Source: Hylemonella sp.
GTDB taxonomy: Bacteria > Pseudomonadota > Gammaproteobacteria > Burkholderiales > Burkholderiaceae_C
Reading direction: 5' to 3'
Assembly: GCA_030695415.1 (NCBI GenBank)
Contig: JAUYQZ010000011.1
Span: 1 to 64,000, forward strand
Length of the DNA: 64,000 nt
The notes under the pieces: model-generated
Told to the model about the DNA's origin: nothing
Seen by the model: only the letters and a program-made list of their open reading frames with translations
Database searches by the model: none
Position numbers and translations under genes: made by a program
Shown: one piece after another, positions 9,279-19,369 of the stretch
How positions within the stretch are numbered: the first letter of the stretch is position 1
Layout: the number at the start of each line of letters is the position of its first letter

Positions 9279-10313
9279 TTGAATCAACAAAAATCGATTA
9301 TATCGACCGACCCCGTTATCGAAGATTTCGATGACGCGTCGGAAGAGGCGCCGGAAGAGGCGTCGCAGGTAGAGCTGCGCGCCTGGACCATCGGGACGGA
9401 CGAGCACGGCCTGCGCCTGGACCGCGCGCTGAGTGCGCTGGTGCCCGAGTTCTCGCGCAGCTACCTGCAGCAGCTCATCGAGGCCGGGGCCGTCACCCAG
9501 GGCGCATTGACCCTGCGCAAGCCAGCGCACAAGGTGCGCGCCGGGGAACGGGGCCAGATCGAGCTGCGCCCGACGCCGCAAAGCCAGGCCTTCCTGCCCG
9601 AAGCCATGGCGCTGGACATCGTCTACGAGGACGAGCACCTGCTGGTGCTCAACAAGCCGGCTGGCCTGGTGGTGCACCCGGCGCCGGGCAACTGGCGCGG
9701 CACCCTGCTCAACGGCCTGCTGGCGCACGACGTCAAGGCGGCGCAGCTGCCGCGCGCGGGCATCGTGCACCGGCTGGACAAGGACACCAGCGGCCTGATG
9801 GTGGTGGCGCGCACCCGCGCCACCATGGACGCGCTGGTCAAACTGATCGCGGCGCGTGAGGTCAGCCGCCAGTACCTGGCGCTGGCGCACCAGCCCTGGA
9901 GCGGCCCGGCGCGGCGCGAGGTGGAGGGCGCCATCGGACGCGACCCGCGCAACCGCCTGCGCATGGCGGTCGTCGACCTGCAGCGCCAGCCGGGCAAGCC
10001 CGCGAAAACCACGTTCGACTTGTTGCACAACGGCGAGCAGGGCTGCTGGCTGCGCTGTACCCTGCACACGGGGCGTACGCACCAGATCCGCGTGCATGCG
10101 GCCTCCATCGGACACCCGCTGCTGGCCGACACTCTTTATGGCGGCATGCCGACGGCCGGCATGTTGCGCCAGGCCCTGCACGCCTGGCGCCTGGCCTTCA
10201 TCCACCCCGTGAGCGGACGCGAGCTGGTCTTCCAGGCCGACGTGCCGCAGGACATGCGCGAGGCGCTGGCCAGCTGGGGGGTGGGCTACAATGCACACCA
10301 AGCCGTTCTGTGA
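9279..10313 (+). CDS. rluD: Ribosomal large subunit pseudouridine synthase D
   Basis: A 344-residue pseudouridine synthase that modifies helix 69 of 23S rRNA. After an acidic N-terminal tail come an S4 RNA-binding domain (about 45-95) and the RluA-family catalytic domain with HRLDKDTSG at 164-172, catalytic aspartate D167. The start is set at TTG 9279 because AGAGG at 9266-9270 lies 8 bases ahead and the upstream frame runs into bamD. It is divergent from bamD with only 14 bases between starts, so promoters must overlap the coding regions. Confidence 0.93.
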   Translation: MNQQKSIISTDPVIEDFDDASEEAPEEASQVELRAWTIGTDEHGLRLDRALSALVPEFSRSYLQQLIEAGAVTQGALTLRKPAHKVRAGERGQIELRPTPQSQAFLPEAMALDIVYEDEHLLVLNKPAGLVVHPAPGNWRGTLLNGLLAHDVKAAQLPRAGIVHRLDKDTSGLMVVARTRATMDALVKLIAAREVSRQYLALAHQPWSGPARREVEGAIGRDPRNRLRMAVVDLQRQPGKPAKTTFDLLHNGEQGCWLRCTLHTGRTHQIRVHAASIGHPLLADTLYGGMPTAGMLRQALHAWRLAFIHPVSGRELVFQADVPQDMREALASWGVGYNAHQAVL

Positions 10314-10320
10314 AGAACGG
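10303..10320 (+). terminator. Hairpin over the rluD stop codon
   Basis: CCGTTCT at 10303-10309 pairs with AGAACGG at 10314-10320 across a 4-base loop and spans the rluD stop. There is no following T run, so intrinsic termination is uncertain. Further dyads in the same 130-base gap are ACCGACGTCGGT (about 10334-10345) and TGCACC/GGTGCA at 10407-10412 and 10418-10423. The latter lies 20 bases ahead of scpB and could affect its translation. Confidence 0.35.
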
Positions 10321-10443
10321 TCCCTGGCACCGACCGACGTCGGTTGCCCCGGGGCCCCCGATCGTGATGATCTGCAGGCCCGCTCTCCTACCGACCCCTC
10401 TCATCCTGCACCCTGAAGGTGCATAGCCCGGATTCGAAGAGAC

Positions 10444-11094
10444 ATGAATACGACGCAAGCCAAGCGTATCCTGGAAACAGCGCTGATCTGCGCCCAGCAG
10501 CCCATGCAGGTGCGCGATATGCGCGTGCTTTTTGATGACAGCCTCGGCGTCGATACCCTCAAGCAGCTGTTGCAGGAACTGCAGCAGGAATGGACCGGTC
10601 GCGGTGTCGAACTGGTCTGTGTGGCCACCGGCTGGCGCTTCCAGAGTCGCCCCGAGATGCGCGAGTACCTTGACCGCCTGCACCCCGAGAAACCTCCGCG
10701 CTACTCGCGCGCCACGCTCGAAACCCTGGCCATCATTGCCTACCGACAGCCCGTCACGCGTGGTGACATGGAAGACATCCGTGGTGTCACCATCAGTTCG
10801 CTGATCATCAAGCAGCTTGAGGACCGCGGCTGGATCGAGGTCATCGGCCACCGCGAGGCGCCCGGTCGCCCGGGGCTTTACGCCACGACCAGGCATTTCC
10901 TCGACGACCTGGGCCTGGCGTCGCTCGATCAGCTGCCCCTGATGGAAAGCCCGACCCAGCCGTCGGGCCTGCTCGATGTGCTGAATGAATTACCCCTGCA
11001 GGCCGAGGGCGTCACGCCCGAGTTGCCGCTGGCCCAAGTGCTTGCCGAGTCCGGCAGCGACCAACCCTTTGCCCTGACGGGAAACCAGCCATGA
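10444..11094 (+). CDS. scpB: Segregation and condensation protein B
   Basis: A 216-residue kleisin-associated winged-helix protein that with ScpA and Smc compacts and segregates the chromosome. The conserved ScpB core is evident: [13 protein letters not shown] at the N-terminus, then [30 protein letters not shown] and a [23 protein letters not shown] stretch (about 95-150). An acidic, Gln/Pro-rich tail follows. Its stop overlaps the rluB start (ATGA at 11091-11094), the common scpB-rluB coupling. No scpA is in the window. Confidence 0.95.
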   Translation: MNTTQAKRILETALICAQQPMQVRDMRVLFDDSLGVDTLKQLLQELQQEWTGRGVELVCVATGWRFQSRPEMREYLDRLHPEKPPRYSRATLETLAIIAYRQPVTRGDMEDIRGVTISSLIIKQLEDRGWIEVIGHREAPGRPGLYATTRHFLDDLGLASLDQLPLMESPTQPSGLLDVLNELPLQAEGVTPELPLAQVLAESGSDQPFALTGNQP

Positions 11095-12527
11095 CCGAAC
11101 CGACGCCCGGCGCGACGCCGACCGAGCCCGACAGCGATGCGCAGGTTCCCGCACAGGACCAGCCGGCCGAAGCGGTCGAGCCAGGCGCGGATGACGCCCC
11201 CCTGAGCGGGGAGGCGCAAGACCAGCCGGCCAGGCCGGCGGCTGCACGCAAGCCGGCCCAGCCGGTTGCGGCTGTCGATGCCGGCCAGCGTTTTGCGGCC
11301 GTGGTCTCCGGTGAGTTTGATGCCGACGAAGAGGCGCCTGAGGCCGACGTGCCGGCCAAGCGCGTGCTGGCACCACAGGCCGAGACGCCCAAGCTGCACA
11401 AGGTGCTGGCCCAGGCCGGCATGGGCTCGCGACTGGAGATGGAGCAGCTCATCATGGAAGGGCGCATCTCGGTCAACAACGAGCCGGCCCACATCGGCCA
11501 GCGCATCCAGTTTGGTGACCAGATCAAGGTCAATGGCAAGCCCATCCGGGTGCGTATCGATCCGCCGCCGCCGCGCGTCATTGCCTATCACAAGCCGGTG
11601 GGTGAGGTCGTCACGAACGACGACCCGCAGAACCGGCCCACGGTCTTCCGCAGGCTGCCCAAGCTGCAGCAGGGCAAGTGGCAGTCGGTCGGGCGCCTGG
11701 ACCTCAATACCGAGGGACTGCTGCTGTTCACCAGTTCCGGCGATCTGGCCAACAAGCTCATGCACCCGCGTTTCGGCCTGGAGCGCGAGTACGCGGTGCG
11801 TGTGCTGGGGGCCTTGAGCAAGGAAGAGAAGCAGCGGTTGCTGGATGGTGTGCAGCTGGAGGATGGCACGGCCCAGTTCGGCACGATCGAAGAGGGCGGT
11901 GGCGAAGGCAGCAACTGCTGGTACCGCGTGACGATTTCCGAGGGGCGCAACCGCGAGGTGCGTCGCATGCTGGAGGCCGTGGGCCATGCCGTCAGCCGTC
12001 TCATCCGTATCCGCTATGGCGCCATGGTGCTGCCGCGCGGCCTGAAGCGCGGCGCCTGGATGGAGCTGGATGAGGGGGATATCCGCGGCCTGATGCGAGC
12101 GGCCGAGCGTCGCCCGGGCGGCGCCGCCGAGGGCGCAGCGGGTGAGGGGGGCGAACGTCCCCCGGCCCAGGACAGGCCTGGCGGCGGACGCAACAAGCGC
12201 CGCGGTGGGCAGCAGGGCCAGGGGCCGCGTCCGGCGGGTCCCGCGGGTGGCGGTCAGCGCCGCGGCGGACCGGGCCAGGGTGGCCAAGGCGGCGGCCAGG
12301 GCCAACAGGGCCGTGGCAAGGACCGCAATGCCCGTCAGGGCGGCGGTGGCGGCGATGGTCAACCCGATCCGATGAAGACCTCCTTTGGCTACATCGGCGC
12401 TGAGAGTTTCACGCGTCAACGCCAGGAGCCACGCCGAGGTGGCGGCGGTGGCGGTGGCGGTGGTAACGCAGGTGGCAATGGCGGACCGCGGCGCGGCGGT
12501 CGCGGCGGTCGCGGCGGCGGACGCTGA
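11091..12527 (+). CDS. rluB: 23S rRNA pseudouridine synthase B with long disordered N- and C-terminal extensions
   Basis: A 478-residue RluB/RsuA-family enzyme that forms pseudouridine in helix 80 of 23S rRNA. Residues 1-95 are an acidic Pro/Ala-rich extension. An S4 domain follows ([14 protein letters not shown], about 102-150), then the catalytic domain with [13 protein letters not shown] and catalytic D204. From about residue 340 the protein is Gly/Arg/Gln-rich with RGG-like repeats (near 360-430 and 450-478), a low-complexity RNA-binding style tail. E. coli RluB is much shorter. ATGA overlap with scpB indicates coupled translation. Confidence 0.94.
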   Translation: MTEPTPGATPTEPDSDAQVPAQDQPAEAVEPGADDAPLSGEAQDQPARPAAARKPAQPVAAVDAGQRFAAVVSGEFDADEEAPEADVPAKRVLAPQAETPKLHKVLAQAGMGSRLEMEQLIMEGRISVNNEPAHIGQRIQFGDQIKVNGKPIRVRIDPPPPRVIAYHKPVGEVVTNDDPQNRPTVFRRLPKLQQGKWQSVGRLDLNTEGLLLFTSSGDLANKLMHPRFGLEREYAVRVLGALSKEEKQRLLDGVQLEDGTAQFGTIEEGGGEGSNCWYRVTISEGRNREVRRMLEAVGHAVSRLIRIRYGAMVLPRGLKRGAWMELDEGDIRGLMRAAERRPGGAAEGAAGEGGERPPAQDRPGGGRNKRRGGQQGQGPRPAGPAGGGQRRGGPGQGGQGGGQGQQGRGKDRNARQGGGGGDGQPDPMKTSFGYIGAESFTRQRQEPRRGGGGGGGGGNAGGNGGPRRGGRGGRGGGR

Positions 12528-12587
12528 AAAGCGCCCGGCCCGCCTTCCCCGGCCGGGGCCAATCGTCACGGCGTCACCGACAGCGGT

Positions 12588-12593
12588 TAAAAT
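12588..12593 (+). promoter_or_regulatory. Possible -10 element ahead of ndk
   Basis: TAAAAT within the gap before ndk resembles a sigma-70 -10 hexamer, and the same GGTTAAAATAG context often precedes genes in Burkholderiales. The -35 region about 17 bases upstream is poor (GTCACG-like). If used, the transcript would begin near 12600 and include the hairpin at 12601-12620. Confidence 0.35.
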
Positions 12594-12600
12594 AGCTGGC

Positions 12601-12620
12601 TTTGCCCTTGGCGGGGCAAA
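12601..12620 (+). terminator. Hairpin in the rluB-ndk gap
   Basis: TTTGCCC at 12601-12607 pairs with GGGCAAA at 12614-12620 around a 6-base loop. It could terminate rluB transcription or, if the TAAAAT at 12588 is the promoter, form the 5' end of the ndk mRNA. A second GC dyad, CCCCGGCCGGGG at 12547-12558, lies just after the rluB stop. No strong T run is present on either. Confidence 0.4.
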
Positions 12621-12654
12621 AATCCATTTCTCATAACCAGCCCCAGGAACTCAC

Positions 12655-13080
12655 ATGGCCATCCAGCGTACCTTCTCCATCATCAAGCCCGACGCCGTCG
12701 CCAAGAACGTCATCGGTCAGATCTATGCCCGCTTCGAAGGCGCCGGCCTGAAGGTCATCGCCGCCCGCATGGCCCACCTGTCGCGCGCTGATGCCGAAGC
12801 TTTCTACGCCGTGCACAAGGCACGCCCCTTCTTCAAGGACCTGGTCGACTTCATGGTCTCCGGCCCGGTGATGCTCCAGGTGCTGGAAGGCGAGAACGCC
12901 ATCCAGAAGAACCGTGACCTGATGGGCGCCACCGACCCCAAGAAGGCCGACAAGGGCACCATCCGCGCCGACTTCGCCGACAGCATCGACGCCAACGCCG
13001 TGCACGGCTCCGACGCCCCCGAAACCGCCGCCGTGGAGATTGCCTTCTTCTTCGCCGGCATGAACATCCACAGCCGCTGA
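12655..13080 (+). CDS. ndk: Nucleoside diphosphate kinase
   Basis: A 141-residue enzyme that passes the gamma phosphate of ATP to other NDPs through a phospho-histidine. The catalytic H117 sits in NAVHGSD. The N-terminal [12 protein letters not shown] nucleotide-binding stretch (4-15) and the [12 protein letters not shown] segment (61-72) are complete. Length is exactly that of the bacterial family. It heads a conserved run (ndk, rlmN, pilW, rodZ, ispG, hisS, yfgM, bamB, der) shared with gammaproteobacteria. An AGGAACTCAC sequence just before ATG 12655 supplies the ribosome site. Confidence 0.98.
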   Translation: MAIQRTFSIIKPDAVAKNVIGQIYARFEGAGLKVIAARMAHLSRADAEAFYAVHKARPFFKDLVDFMVSGPVMLQVLEGENAIQKNRDLMGATDPKKADKGTIRADFADSIDANAVHGSDAPETAAVEIAFFFAGMNIHSR

Positions 13081-13099
13081 AAGGCGGTCTGAAGATGCA

Positions 13100-14245
13100 A
13101 TGACGGCCAACCTGCTCGACTTCGACCTCGACGGTTTGGCCGCCTTTTGCGAGCGGCTGGGCGAGAAGCGCTTTCGCGCCACCCAGCTGTTCCGCTGGAT
13201 CCACCAGAAGGGTGCTTCCGGCTTTGACCAGATGAGCGATCTGGCCAAGTCCCTGCGCGAAAAGCTCGCCACCACGGCGCGCATCCAGGGCTTGCAAGTC
13301 ATCTCCCAGCAGATCTCCGCCGACGGCACCATCAAGTGGCTGTTCGACGTCGGTGACGGCAACGCCGTCGAATCCGTCTATATCCCCGAGGACGACCGCG
13401 GCACGCTGTGCGTGTCGTCCCAGGCCGGCTGCGCCGTGGGCTGCCGTTTCTGCTCCACCGGCCACCAGGGCTTCAGTCGCAACCTGAGCACCGGCGAGAT
13501 CGTCGCCCAGCTCTGGTTTGCCGAGCACTTTCTGCGCCGGCATCTCAAGCGCGACGAGCGCGTCATCACCAATGTCGTGATGATGGGCATGGGCGAACCC
13601 CTGCAGAACTACAACGAGCTGATCCCGGCCCTGCGCGTCATGCTGGACGACCATGGCTACGGCCTGTCGCGCCGCCGCCTCACGGTCTCCACGTCGGGCG
13701 TGGTGCCCATGATGGACCGCCTGGCGCAGGACTGCCCGGTGGCGCTGGCGGTCTCGCTGCATGCGCCCAATGACGCGCTGCGCGACAACCTCGTGCCGCT
13801 GAATCGCAAATACCCCATCGCCGAGCTGATGGACGCCTGCAACCGCTACCTGGCCCACGCGCCGCGCGACTTCATCACCTTCGAGTACTGCATGCTCGAT
13901 GGCGTCAACGACCAGCCCGAGCACGCGCGCCAGCTGGTCGAGCTGGTGCGGCGGCACGCCACCGGCGGCGTCTGGTGCAAATTCAACCTCATTCCCTTCA
14001 ATCCCTTCCCGGCGTCCGGTCTCAAGCGTTCTCCCAACGAGCGTGTGCAGGCCTTCGCAAAAATGCTGCTGGATGCTGGTATCGTCACGACTGTGCGCAA
14101 GACCCGCGGGGACGATATCGACGCGGCCTGCGGCCAGCTCGCCGGTGATGTCAAGGATCGCACGGGCGTGGAGGAGCGCATGGCGCGCCAGCGCAAGCTG
14201 CTGCAACCCATGCAGCCCCTGACGGGAACATCTGAGGAGGTTTGA
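13100..14245 (+). CDS. rlmN: Dual-specificity 23S rRNA/tRNA adenine-C2 methyltransferase
   Basis: A 381-residue radical-SAM enzyme that methylates C2 of A2503 in 23S rRNA and A37 in some tRNAs. The radical-SAM cluster cysteines are C111, C115 and C118 (CAVGCRFC). The SAM-binding [10 protein letters not shown] motif is near 172-181. A conserved cysteine near residue 348 (the CGQLAGDV stretch) should be the one that forms the methyl-bearing intermediate. Length is normal. It follows ndk by 19 bases and runs into pilW. Confidence 0.97.
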   Translation: MTANLLDFDLDGLAAFCERLGEKRFRATQLFRWIHQKGASGFDQMSDLAKSLREKLATTARIQGLQVISQQISADGTIKWLFDVGDGNAVESVYIPEDDRGTLCVSSQAGCAVGCRFCSTGHQGFSRNLSTGEIVAQLWFAEHFLRRHLKRDERVITNVVMMGMGEPLQNYNELIPALRVMLDDHGYGLSRRRLTVSTSGVVPMMDRLAQDCPVALAVSLHAPNDALRDNLVPLNRKYPIAELMDACNRYLAHAPRDFITFEYCMLDGVNDQPEHARQLVELVRRHATGGVWCKFNLIPFNPFPASGLKRSPNERVQAFAKMLLDAGIVTTVRKTRGDDIDAACGQLAGDVKDRTGVEERMARQRKLLQPMQPLTGTSEEV

Positions 14246-14250
14246 ACGAG

Positions 14251-15072
14251 ATGACAAAGACTGACGCAATGAGGCACCTTGGCACGCGCTGGCTGCTGGC
14301 TGCCTGCCTGTTGCTGGTGGCCGTGACCAGCTTGCCTGGCTGCGCCAGTGGCTCGCCTGCAAGCGGTCAGGACATCGTCACCGATTCCGACGAGCCGGCG
14401 ACCCGCAAGCGCGCCCGCACCCGCCTGCAACTGGCCAGCGGCTATTTCGAGCAGGGCCAGACCACCGTGGCGCTCGACGAGGTCAAGCAGGCGCTCACCA
14501 TCGACCCGGACTTCCCGGATGCCTACAACCTGCGTGGCCTGATCTACCTGCGCCTCAACGACATGCGGCTGGCCGACGAAAGCTTCCGACGCGCCCTGGC
14601 CATCAGCCCGAAAGACGCCGAGGTACTGCACAACTACGGTTGGCTGCAGTGCCAGCAGGGCAAGTACACCGAGTCCGTGCAGACTTTCACCCAGGCCCTG
14701 GCCAACCCCACCTACGGTGATCGCGCCAAGACCTGGCTGGCCAAGGGGGTGTGCCAGATCAAGGCGGGCCGCCCGCTTGACGCCGAGGACAGCCTGCGCC
14801 ATTCCTACGAGCTCGACGCCGGCAACCCGGTCACCGGCTACAACCTGGCGCTGGTGCTTTACCAGCGCGGCGACGCCGCTCGCGCGCAGTTCTACATCCG
14901 GCGCATCAACAACAGCGACCTGGCCAATGCCGAGACGCTCTGGCTGGGCATCAAGGTCGAGCAGCGCTTGGGCAACCGTGTGGCGCGCGACCAGCTGGTG
15001 ACCCAGCTGCGCAGCCGTTATCCGAGATCGCGGGAACTGGGTTCTTTTGAGCGGGGAGCATTCAATGAGTGA
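14251..15072 (+). CDS. pilW: Type IV pilus biogenesis/stability lipoprotein PilW (PilF)
   Basis: A 273-residue TPR lipoprotein acting as the outer-membrane pilotin for the type IV pilus secretin. A signal sequence ends in lipobox SLPGC with lipid cysteine C31. TPR motifs follow (ASGYFEQGQTTVALDEVKQAL, then AYNLRGLIYLRLNDMRLADESF, then VLHNYGWLQCQQGKYTESVQTF). The start is ATG 14251, since GAGGAGG at 14234-14240 lies 10 bases ahead. The in-frame TTG 14242 is only one base from that site. It overlaps the next gene by 8 bases. Confidence 0.9.
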   Translation: MTKTDAMRHLGTRWLLAACLLLVAVTSLPGCASGSPASGQDIVTDSDEPATRKRARTRLQLASGYFEQGQTTVALDEVKQALTIDPDFPDAYNLRGLIYLRLNDMRLADESFRRALAISPKDAEVLHNYGWLQCQQGKYTESVQTFTQALANPTYGDRAKTWLAKGVCQIKAGRPLDAEDSLRHSYELDAGNPVTGYNLALVLYQRGDAARAQFYIRRINNSDLANAETLWLGIKVEQRLGNRVARDQLVTQLRSRYPRSRELGSFERGAFNE

Positions 15073-16075
15073 CGAGGTCGTCGGCAGCGTGCCGGAAGCA
15101 GACACGGCGGTGGCGCAGCCGGCCCCGGTGGTCCCGCAGGCCACGGCTGGCCAATTGCTGCGCGAGGCGCGCGAGGCCGCCGGCATCGAACTGCCGCCGC
15201 TGGCGCTGGCGCTGAAGGTGCCGGTCAAGAAGCTTGAGGCGCTGGAGGCCGATCGCCTCGACCAGTTGCCCGATGCGGTCTTCGTGCGGGCCCTGGCCTC
15301 CAGCGTGTGCCGGGTGCTGAAGATCGATGCGGCCCCGGTGCTTGCCCAGTTACCGCAATCGAAGGTGCCACGTCTGGACTACAACGAGCCCGGCCTGAAC
15401 ACGCCTTTCCACACGCCGGGGGATGTCGCCAAGACGCCCTTGCTCGACCGCCTCTCGCGGCCCATGGTGCTGGCCGCGCTGACCGTGTTGCTGGGAGCCC
15501 TGGTCCTGATCTTCTTTCCCTCGACCGAGCAGCGCGCCGAGATTGGCGCCATCGTGACGCGTCCGCCGTCCGAGTCAACGCAAGCGGCGGTGCCAGCCGT
15601 CGTTGCGGTCGCGGCGCCCACCCCGGTTGCGACCGTGGCGCCCGCCCCAAGCCCGGCCAAGGCCCCGGCCGACGCGGTCCGTGAGGTGGCCACGCCGGTG
15701 CCCGTTCAACCCGTTGTCCGGCCCGAGGCCGTGGCGACCCCGCGGCCTGCGCCGGTCCCGGTGGCCGCGCCTGCTGCGGCGCCACTGCCTGCGCCCGCCG
15801 CTGACGAGACGCCGGCTCCGCGCAAGAAACTGAACAGTAGCGGTGTCGTCGTCTTCAAGACCAGTGGCCCGTCCTGGATCGAGGTGACCGACGGCAAGGG
15901 CGCCATCCAGCTCAGCCGCATGGTGGAGCCGGGCGAGCCGGTGGGTGTGTCGGGGCCGCTGCCCTTGAACGTGACCATCGGCCGCGCCGACATCACCGAG
16001 GTGACGGTGCGCGGCAAGTCTTTCCCCTTGGCCGACGTGACCCGTCAGGGCGTCGCCCGTTTCGAGGTGAAGTAA
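15065..16075 (+). CDS. rodZ: RodZ-like membrane HTH cytoskeletal protein
   Basis: A 336-residue bitopic protein. An N-terminal Cro-type helix-turn-helix (about 28-95: GQLLREAREAAGIELPPLALALKVPVKKLEALE) is followed by a membrane helix near 136-155 (LAALTVLLGALVLIFF). Then comes a long Pro/Ala/Val-rich periplasmic linker and a C-terminal beta domain with SWIEVTDGKGAIQLSRMVEPGE (DUF4115-like). RodZ links MreB to the envelope and sets rod shape. Its place between pilW and ispG matches E. coli and supports the name. Start ATG 15065 is preferred over TTG 15047 because GGGGAG precedes it by 6 bases. Confidence 0.88.
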   Translation: MSDEVVGSVPEADTAVAQPAPVVPQATAGQLLREAREAAGIELPPLALALKVPVKKLEALEADRLDQLPDAVFVRALASSVCRVLKIDAAPVLAQLPQSKVPRLDYNEPGLNTPFHTPGDVAKTPLLDRLSRPMVLAALTVLLGALVLIFFPSTEQRAEIGAIVTRPPSESTQAAVPAVVAVAAPTPVATVAPAPSPAKAPADAVREVATPVPVQPVVRPEAVATPRPAPVPVAAPAAAPLPAPAADETPAPRKKLNSSGVVVFKTSGPSWIEVTDGKGAIQLSRMVEPGEPVGVSGPLPLNVTIGRADITEVTVRGKSFPLADVTRQGVARFEVK

Positions 16076-17356
16076 GTGAGCGACTGTCTGCCGATTCAAG
16101 CGGCCACCCCGGGTGTGCGGCGCAGCCGTCAGGCCCGCGTGGTCTGGGGCGACAACGTCGTCACCGTGGGCGGCGACGCGCCGGTGCGCGTGCAGTCGAT
16201 GACCAACACCGATACGGTGGACGCCATCGGCACGGCCATCCAGGTCAAGGAGCTGGCCCAGGCCGGCTCCGAGCTGGTGCGCATCACGGTCAACACGCCC
16301 GAAGCTGCGCAGGCCGTGCCCCATATCCGCGAGCAGCTCGACCGCATGGGCATCATGGTGCCGCTGGTAGGCGATTTCCACTACAACGGCCACACCCTGC
16401 TGAGCCAGTACCCGGCCTGCGCCGAGGCCCTCTCCAAATACCGCATCAATCCGGGTAACGTGGGCAAGGGCGACAAGCGCGACCGCCAGTTTGGCCAGAT
16501 GATCGATGTGGCCCTGAAGTGGAACAAGCCGGTGCGCATCGGCGTGAACTGGGGCAGCCTGGACCAGGACCTGCTGGCCGGCATGATGGACGAGAACAGC
16601 CGCCGCGCCCAACCCTGGGATGCCAAGGCCGTCATGTACGAGGCGCTGGTCACCTCGGCCATCGACTCCGCCAGCTTCGCCCGGGAGCTCGGCATGCCGG
16701 CCGAACAGATCCTGCTGTCCTGCAAGGTGAGCGGCGTACAGGACCTGATTTCGGTCTACCGGGAGCTGTCCAAACGCTGTGACTACCCCCTGCACCTGGG
16801 CCTGACCGAGGCCGGCATGGGCACCAAGGGCACCGTGGCCTCCACGGCGGCCATGGCCATCCTGCTGCAGGAGGGTATCGGCGACACCATCCGAGTCTCG
16901 CTCACCCCTCAGCCCGGTGAGTCGCGCACGCAGGAGGTGGTGATCGCCTCCGAAATCCTGCAAGCCCTGGGCCTGCGCACCTTCGTGCCCAGCGTCACGG
17001 CCTGCCCCGGTTGCGGTCGCACGACCAGCACCACCTTCCAGGAATTGACCAAGCAGATCGACGATTTCCTGCGCCTGCAGATGCCGGTCTGGCGCAAGCA
17101 ATATCCCGGCGTTGAGGCTCTCAAGGTGGCCGTCATGGGCTGCATCGTGAACGGTCCGGGCGAGAGCAAGCATGCCGACATCGGCATCAGCCTGCCGGGC
17201 ACCGGCGAGGCGCCAGCCGCCCCGGTCTTCATCGACGGCGAGAAGCGTATGACGCTGCGTGGCGAGGGCATCGCCCGTGAATTCCAGAGAATCGTCGAGA
17301 ACTACATCGAAGCCCGCTTCGGCGCGCACAAGAAGACCGTCGTCGAGACGGTCTGA
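16076..17356 (+). CDS. ispG: 4-hydroxy-3-methylbut-2-enyl diphosphate synthase
   Basis: A 426-residue Fe-S enzyme of the MEP isoprenoid pathway, converting the cyclic diphosphate MEcPP to HMBPP. It has an N-terminal TIM-barrel part ([11 protein letters not shown] near 40) and a C-terminal 4Fe-4S module with ligands at about C310, C313 and C356 (CPGCGR and GCIVNGPGE) plus the following glutamate. The start is GTG 16076, immediately after the rodZ stop, so the genes are coupled. Length agrees with the proteobacterial form, which has a mid-domain insertion. Confidence 0.97.
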   Translation: MSDCLPIQAATPGVRRSRQARVVWGDNVVTVGGDAPVRVQSMTNTDTVDAIGTAIQVKELAQAGSELVRITVNTPEAAQAVPHIREQLDRMGIMVPLVGDFHYNGHTLLSQYPACAEALSKYRINPGNVGKGDKRDRQFGQMIDVALKWNKPVRIGVNWGSLDQDLLAGMMDENSRRAQPWDAKAVMYEALVTSAIDSASFARELGMPAEQILLSCKVSGVQDLISVYRELSKRCDYPLHLGLTEAGMGTKGTVASTAAMAILLQEGIGDTIRVSLTPQPGESRTQEVVIASEILQALGLRTFVPSVTACPGCGRTTSTTFQELTKQIDDFLRLQMPVWRKQYPGVEALKVAVMGCIVNGPGESKHADIGISLPGTGEAPAAPVFIDGEKRMTLRGEGIAREFQRIVENYIEARFGAHKKTVVETV

Positions 17357-17379
17357 ACCACACGAAGACTGAAGAGAAC

Positions 17380-18678
17380 ATGGCATCCAAGCCAGAGAAA
17401 CTGCTTGCCGTCAAAGGCATGAACGACATCCTGCCGCCGGATTCGGCGCGCTGGGAGTGGTTCGAACAGGAAGTGCGCGCGCTGATGGCGCGTTTTGCCT
17501 ACCGAAACATCCGCACGCCCATTGTCGAACCCACGCCCCTCTTCGTGCGCGGCCTGGGTGAGGTGACCGACATCGTCGAGAAGGAGATGTACTCCTTCGA
17601 GGACCGACTCAATGGCGAACAGCTCACGCTGCGCCCCGAGTGCACGGCGGGCGTGGTGCGTGCGGTGGTGGAGCACAACCTGCTCTACGAAGGTGGCAAA
17701 CGCCTTTACTACATGGGCCCGATGTTCCGGCACGAGCGCCCGCAACGCGGCCGCTACCGCCAGTTCCACCAGATCGGCGCCGAGGCCCTGGGTTTTGCAG
17801 GTGCCGAAGTGGACGCCGAGATGATCCTGCTGGCCGATGCGCTGTGGAAGGTGCTGGGCCTGAACGACGTGCGGCTGGAACTCAACAGCCTGGGCCAGCC
17901 CGAGGAGCGCAAGCAGCACCGCGCGGCGCTCATCGCCTATTTTGAACAGCACGCCGAGCAGCTCGACGAGGATGCGAAGCGCCGCCTGCACAGCAACCCG
18001 CTGCGGATCCTGGACACCAAGAACCCGGCCATGCAGGCCCTGGTGGATGCGGCGCCCAGGCTGATCGACTTCCTGGGCGAGGCGTCCCTGGCCCACTTCA
18101 AGCAGGTGCGCGCCATCCTGGACGCCAGTGGGGTGGTCTACACGATCAACCCCCGCCTGGTGCGCGGCATGGACTACTACAACCTCACGGTGTTCGAGTT
18201 CATCACCACGCGCCTGGGTTCGCAGGGCACCATCTGTGGCGGCGGCCGGTACGACTACCTGATCGAGCAGATCGGTGGCAAGCCGGCGCCAGCCGTGGGC
18301 TGGGCCCTGGGCGTGGAACGCGTGCTGGAGCTGCTGAAAGAGCAGGGCGCCGAACATCCACAGCCTGCGCCGGATGCCTACGCAATCATTCCGGATGCCA
18401 CGACCTTGCCGGCCACCATGCCCGTGCTGCAGGCCTTGCGCGCCGCCGGCATCAGCGTGCAGATGCACGCCGGCAGCGGGGAAAGCATGGGCAGCATGAA
18501 ATCGCAGTTCAAGAAGGCCGACGCCAGTGGCGCGCGCCATGCGCTGATCTTCGGCGCCGATGAACTGGCACGTGGCGAAGTCACCGTCAAGGCACTGCGC
18601 GACGGCGCCGGTGCGCAGACCTGTCATCCGCTGGCGCAAGTGGCCGAATGGGCCCCCCGCCTACAATCTCGGACCTGA
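17380..18678 (+). CDS. hisS: Histidyl-tRNA synthetase
   Basis: A 432-residue class II aminoacyl-tRNA synthetase charging tRNA-His. Class II motif 2 is visible in [24 protein letters not shown] (near 110-135). The histidine-specific signatures [15 protein letters not shown] and GGGRYDYL are in the 260-295 region. A C-terminal anticodon-binding domain follows ([17 protein letters not shown] onward). Complete length. It lies 23 bases after ispG in the same run. Confidence 0.98.
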   Translation: MASKPEKLLAVKGMNDILPPDSARWEWFEQEVRALMARFAYRNIRTPIVEPTPLFVRGLGEVTDIVEKEMYSFEDRLNGEQLTLRPECTAGVVRAVVEHNLLYEGGKRLYYMGPMFRHERPQRGRYRQFHQIGAEALGFAGAEVDAEMILLADALWKVLGLNDVRLELNSLGQPEERKQHRAALIAYFEQHAEQLDEDAKRRLHSNPLRILDTKNPAMQALVDAAPRLIDFLGEASLAHFKQVRAILDASGVVYTINPRLVRGMDYYNLTVFEFITTRLGSQGTICGGGRYDYLIEQIGGKPAPAVGWALGVERVLELLKEQGAEHPQPAPDAYAIIPDATTLPATMPVLQALRAAGISVQMHAGSGESMGSMKSQFKKADASGARHALIFGADELARGEVTVKALRDGAGAQTCHPLAQVAEWAPRLQSRT

Positions 18679-18706
18679 TCTCCGCACCTGATCTGAAGAA
18701 ACGTTT

Positions 18707-19369
18707 ATGGCACACCTCGACCTCGAAGAACAAGAGCAGCTTGACCAGCTCAAGCAATTCTGGAAACAGTACGGCGGCCTCATCAGCTGGGCGCTGATCG
18801 TGCTGATGAGCATCTACGCCGGCTGGAACGGCTGGCAATACTGGCAGCGCAAGCAGGCCGTGCAGGCCACGGCCCTCTACGAAGAGGTCGAGCGCATTGC
18901 CGCCAGCGGCGATGCTGCGCGTCTGGATCGCGCCTTCGGCGATATGAAAGACAAGTTCGCCGGCACCGCCCAGGCCCAGCAGGCCGCGCTGCTGGCCGCA
19001 GCCGTACATGCCTCGGCCGGCCGCAACGATGCCGCCCGCGCTGCCCTGCAGTGGGTGGCCGAGCAGTCGGGCGACGAAGGTTACAAGGCCGTGGCGCGGC
19101 TGCGCCTGGCCGGTCTGCTGCTCGATGCCAAGTCCTACGATGAGGCACTCAAGCAGCTGGCAGACAGTTTCCCTGCGGAGTTCGTGGCCCTGGCTGCCGA
19201 CCGCCGCGGCGATGCCTACCTGGCCCAGGGCAAGAAGGCCGAGGCCGCTGCCGAATACCAGAAGGCCTGGGCCGGGCTGGAGCCCGGCAGCAGCTACCGC
19301 AACGTGGTCGACGTCAAGCTGGCTTCCCTGGGCCTGACGCCCGCTGCTGCGGCCGGGGAAAAGAAGTGA
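18707..19369 (+). CDS. yfgM: YfgM-like ancillary SecYEG translocon subunit
   Basis: A 220-residue membrane-anchored TPR protein. An acidic N-terminus (LDLEEQEQLDQLKQFWKQYG) precedes a single transmembrane helix at about 25-45. A periplasmic helical-repeat domain follows (YEEVERIAASGDAARLDRAFGDMKDKFAGT, then AEYQKAW). In E. coli YfgM associates with SecYEG and PpiD to hand clients to periplasmic chaperones. Position between hisS and bamB is the same as in E. coli. Its stop overlaps the bamB GTG start. Confidence 0.92.
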   Translation: MAHLDLEEQEQLDQLKQFWKQYGGLISWALIVLMSIYAGWNGWQYWQRKQAVQATALYEEVERIAASGDAARLDRAFGDMKDKFAGTAQAQQAALLAAAVHASAGRNDAARAALQWVAEQSGDEGYKAVARLRLAGLLLDAKSYDEALKQLADSFPAEFVALAADRRGDAYLAQGKKAEAAAEYQKAWAGLEPGSSYRNVVDVKLASLGLTPAAAAGEKK

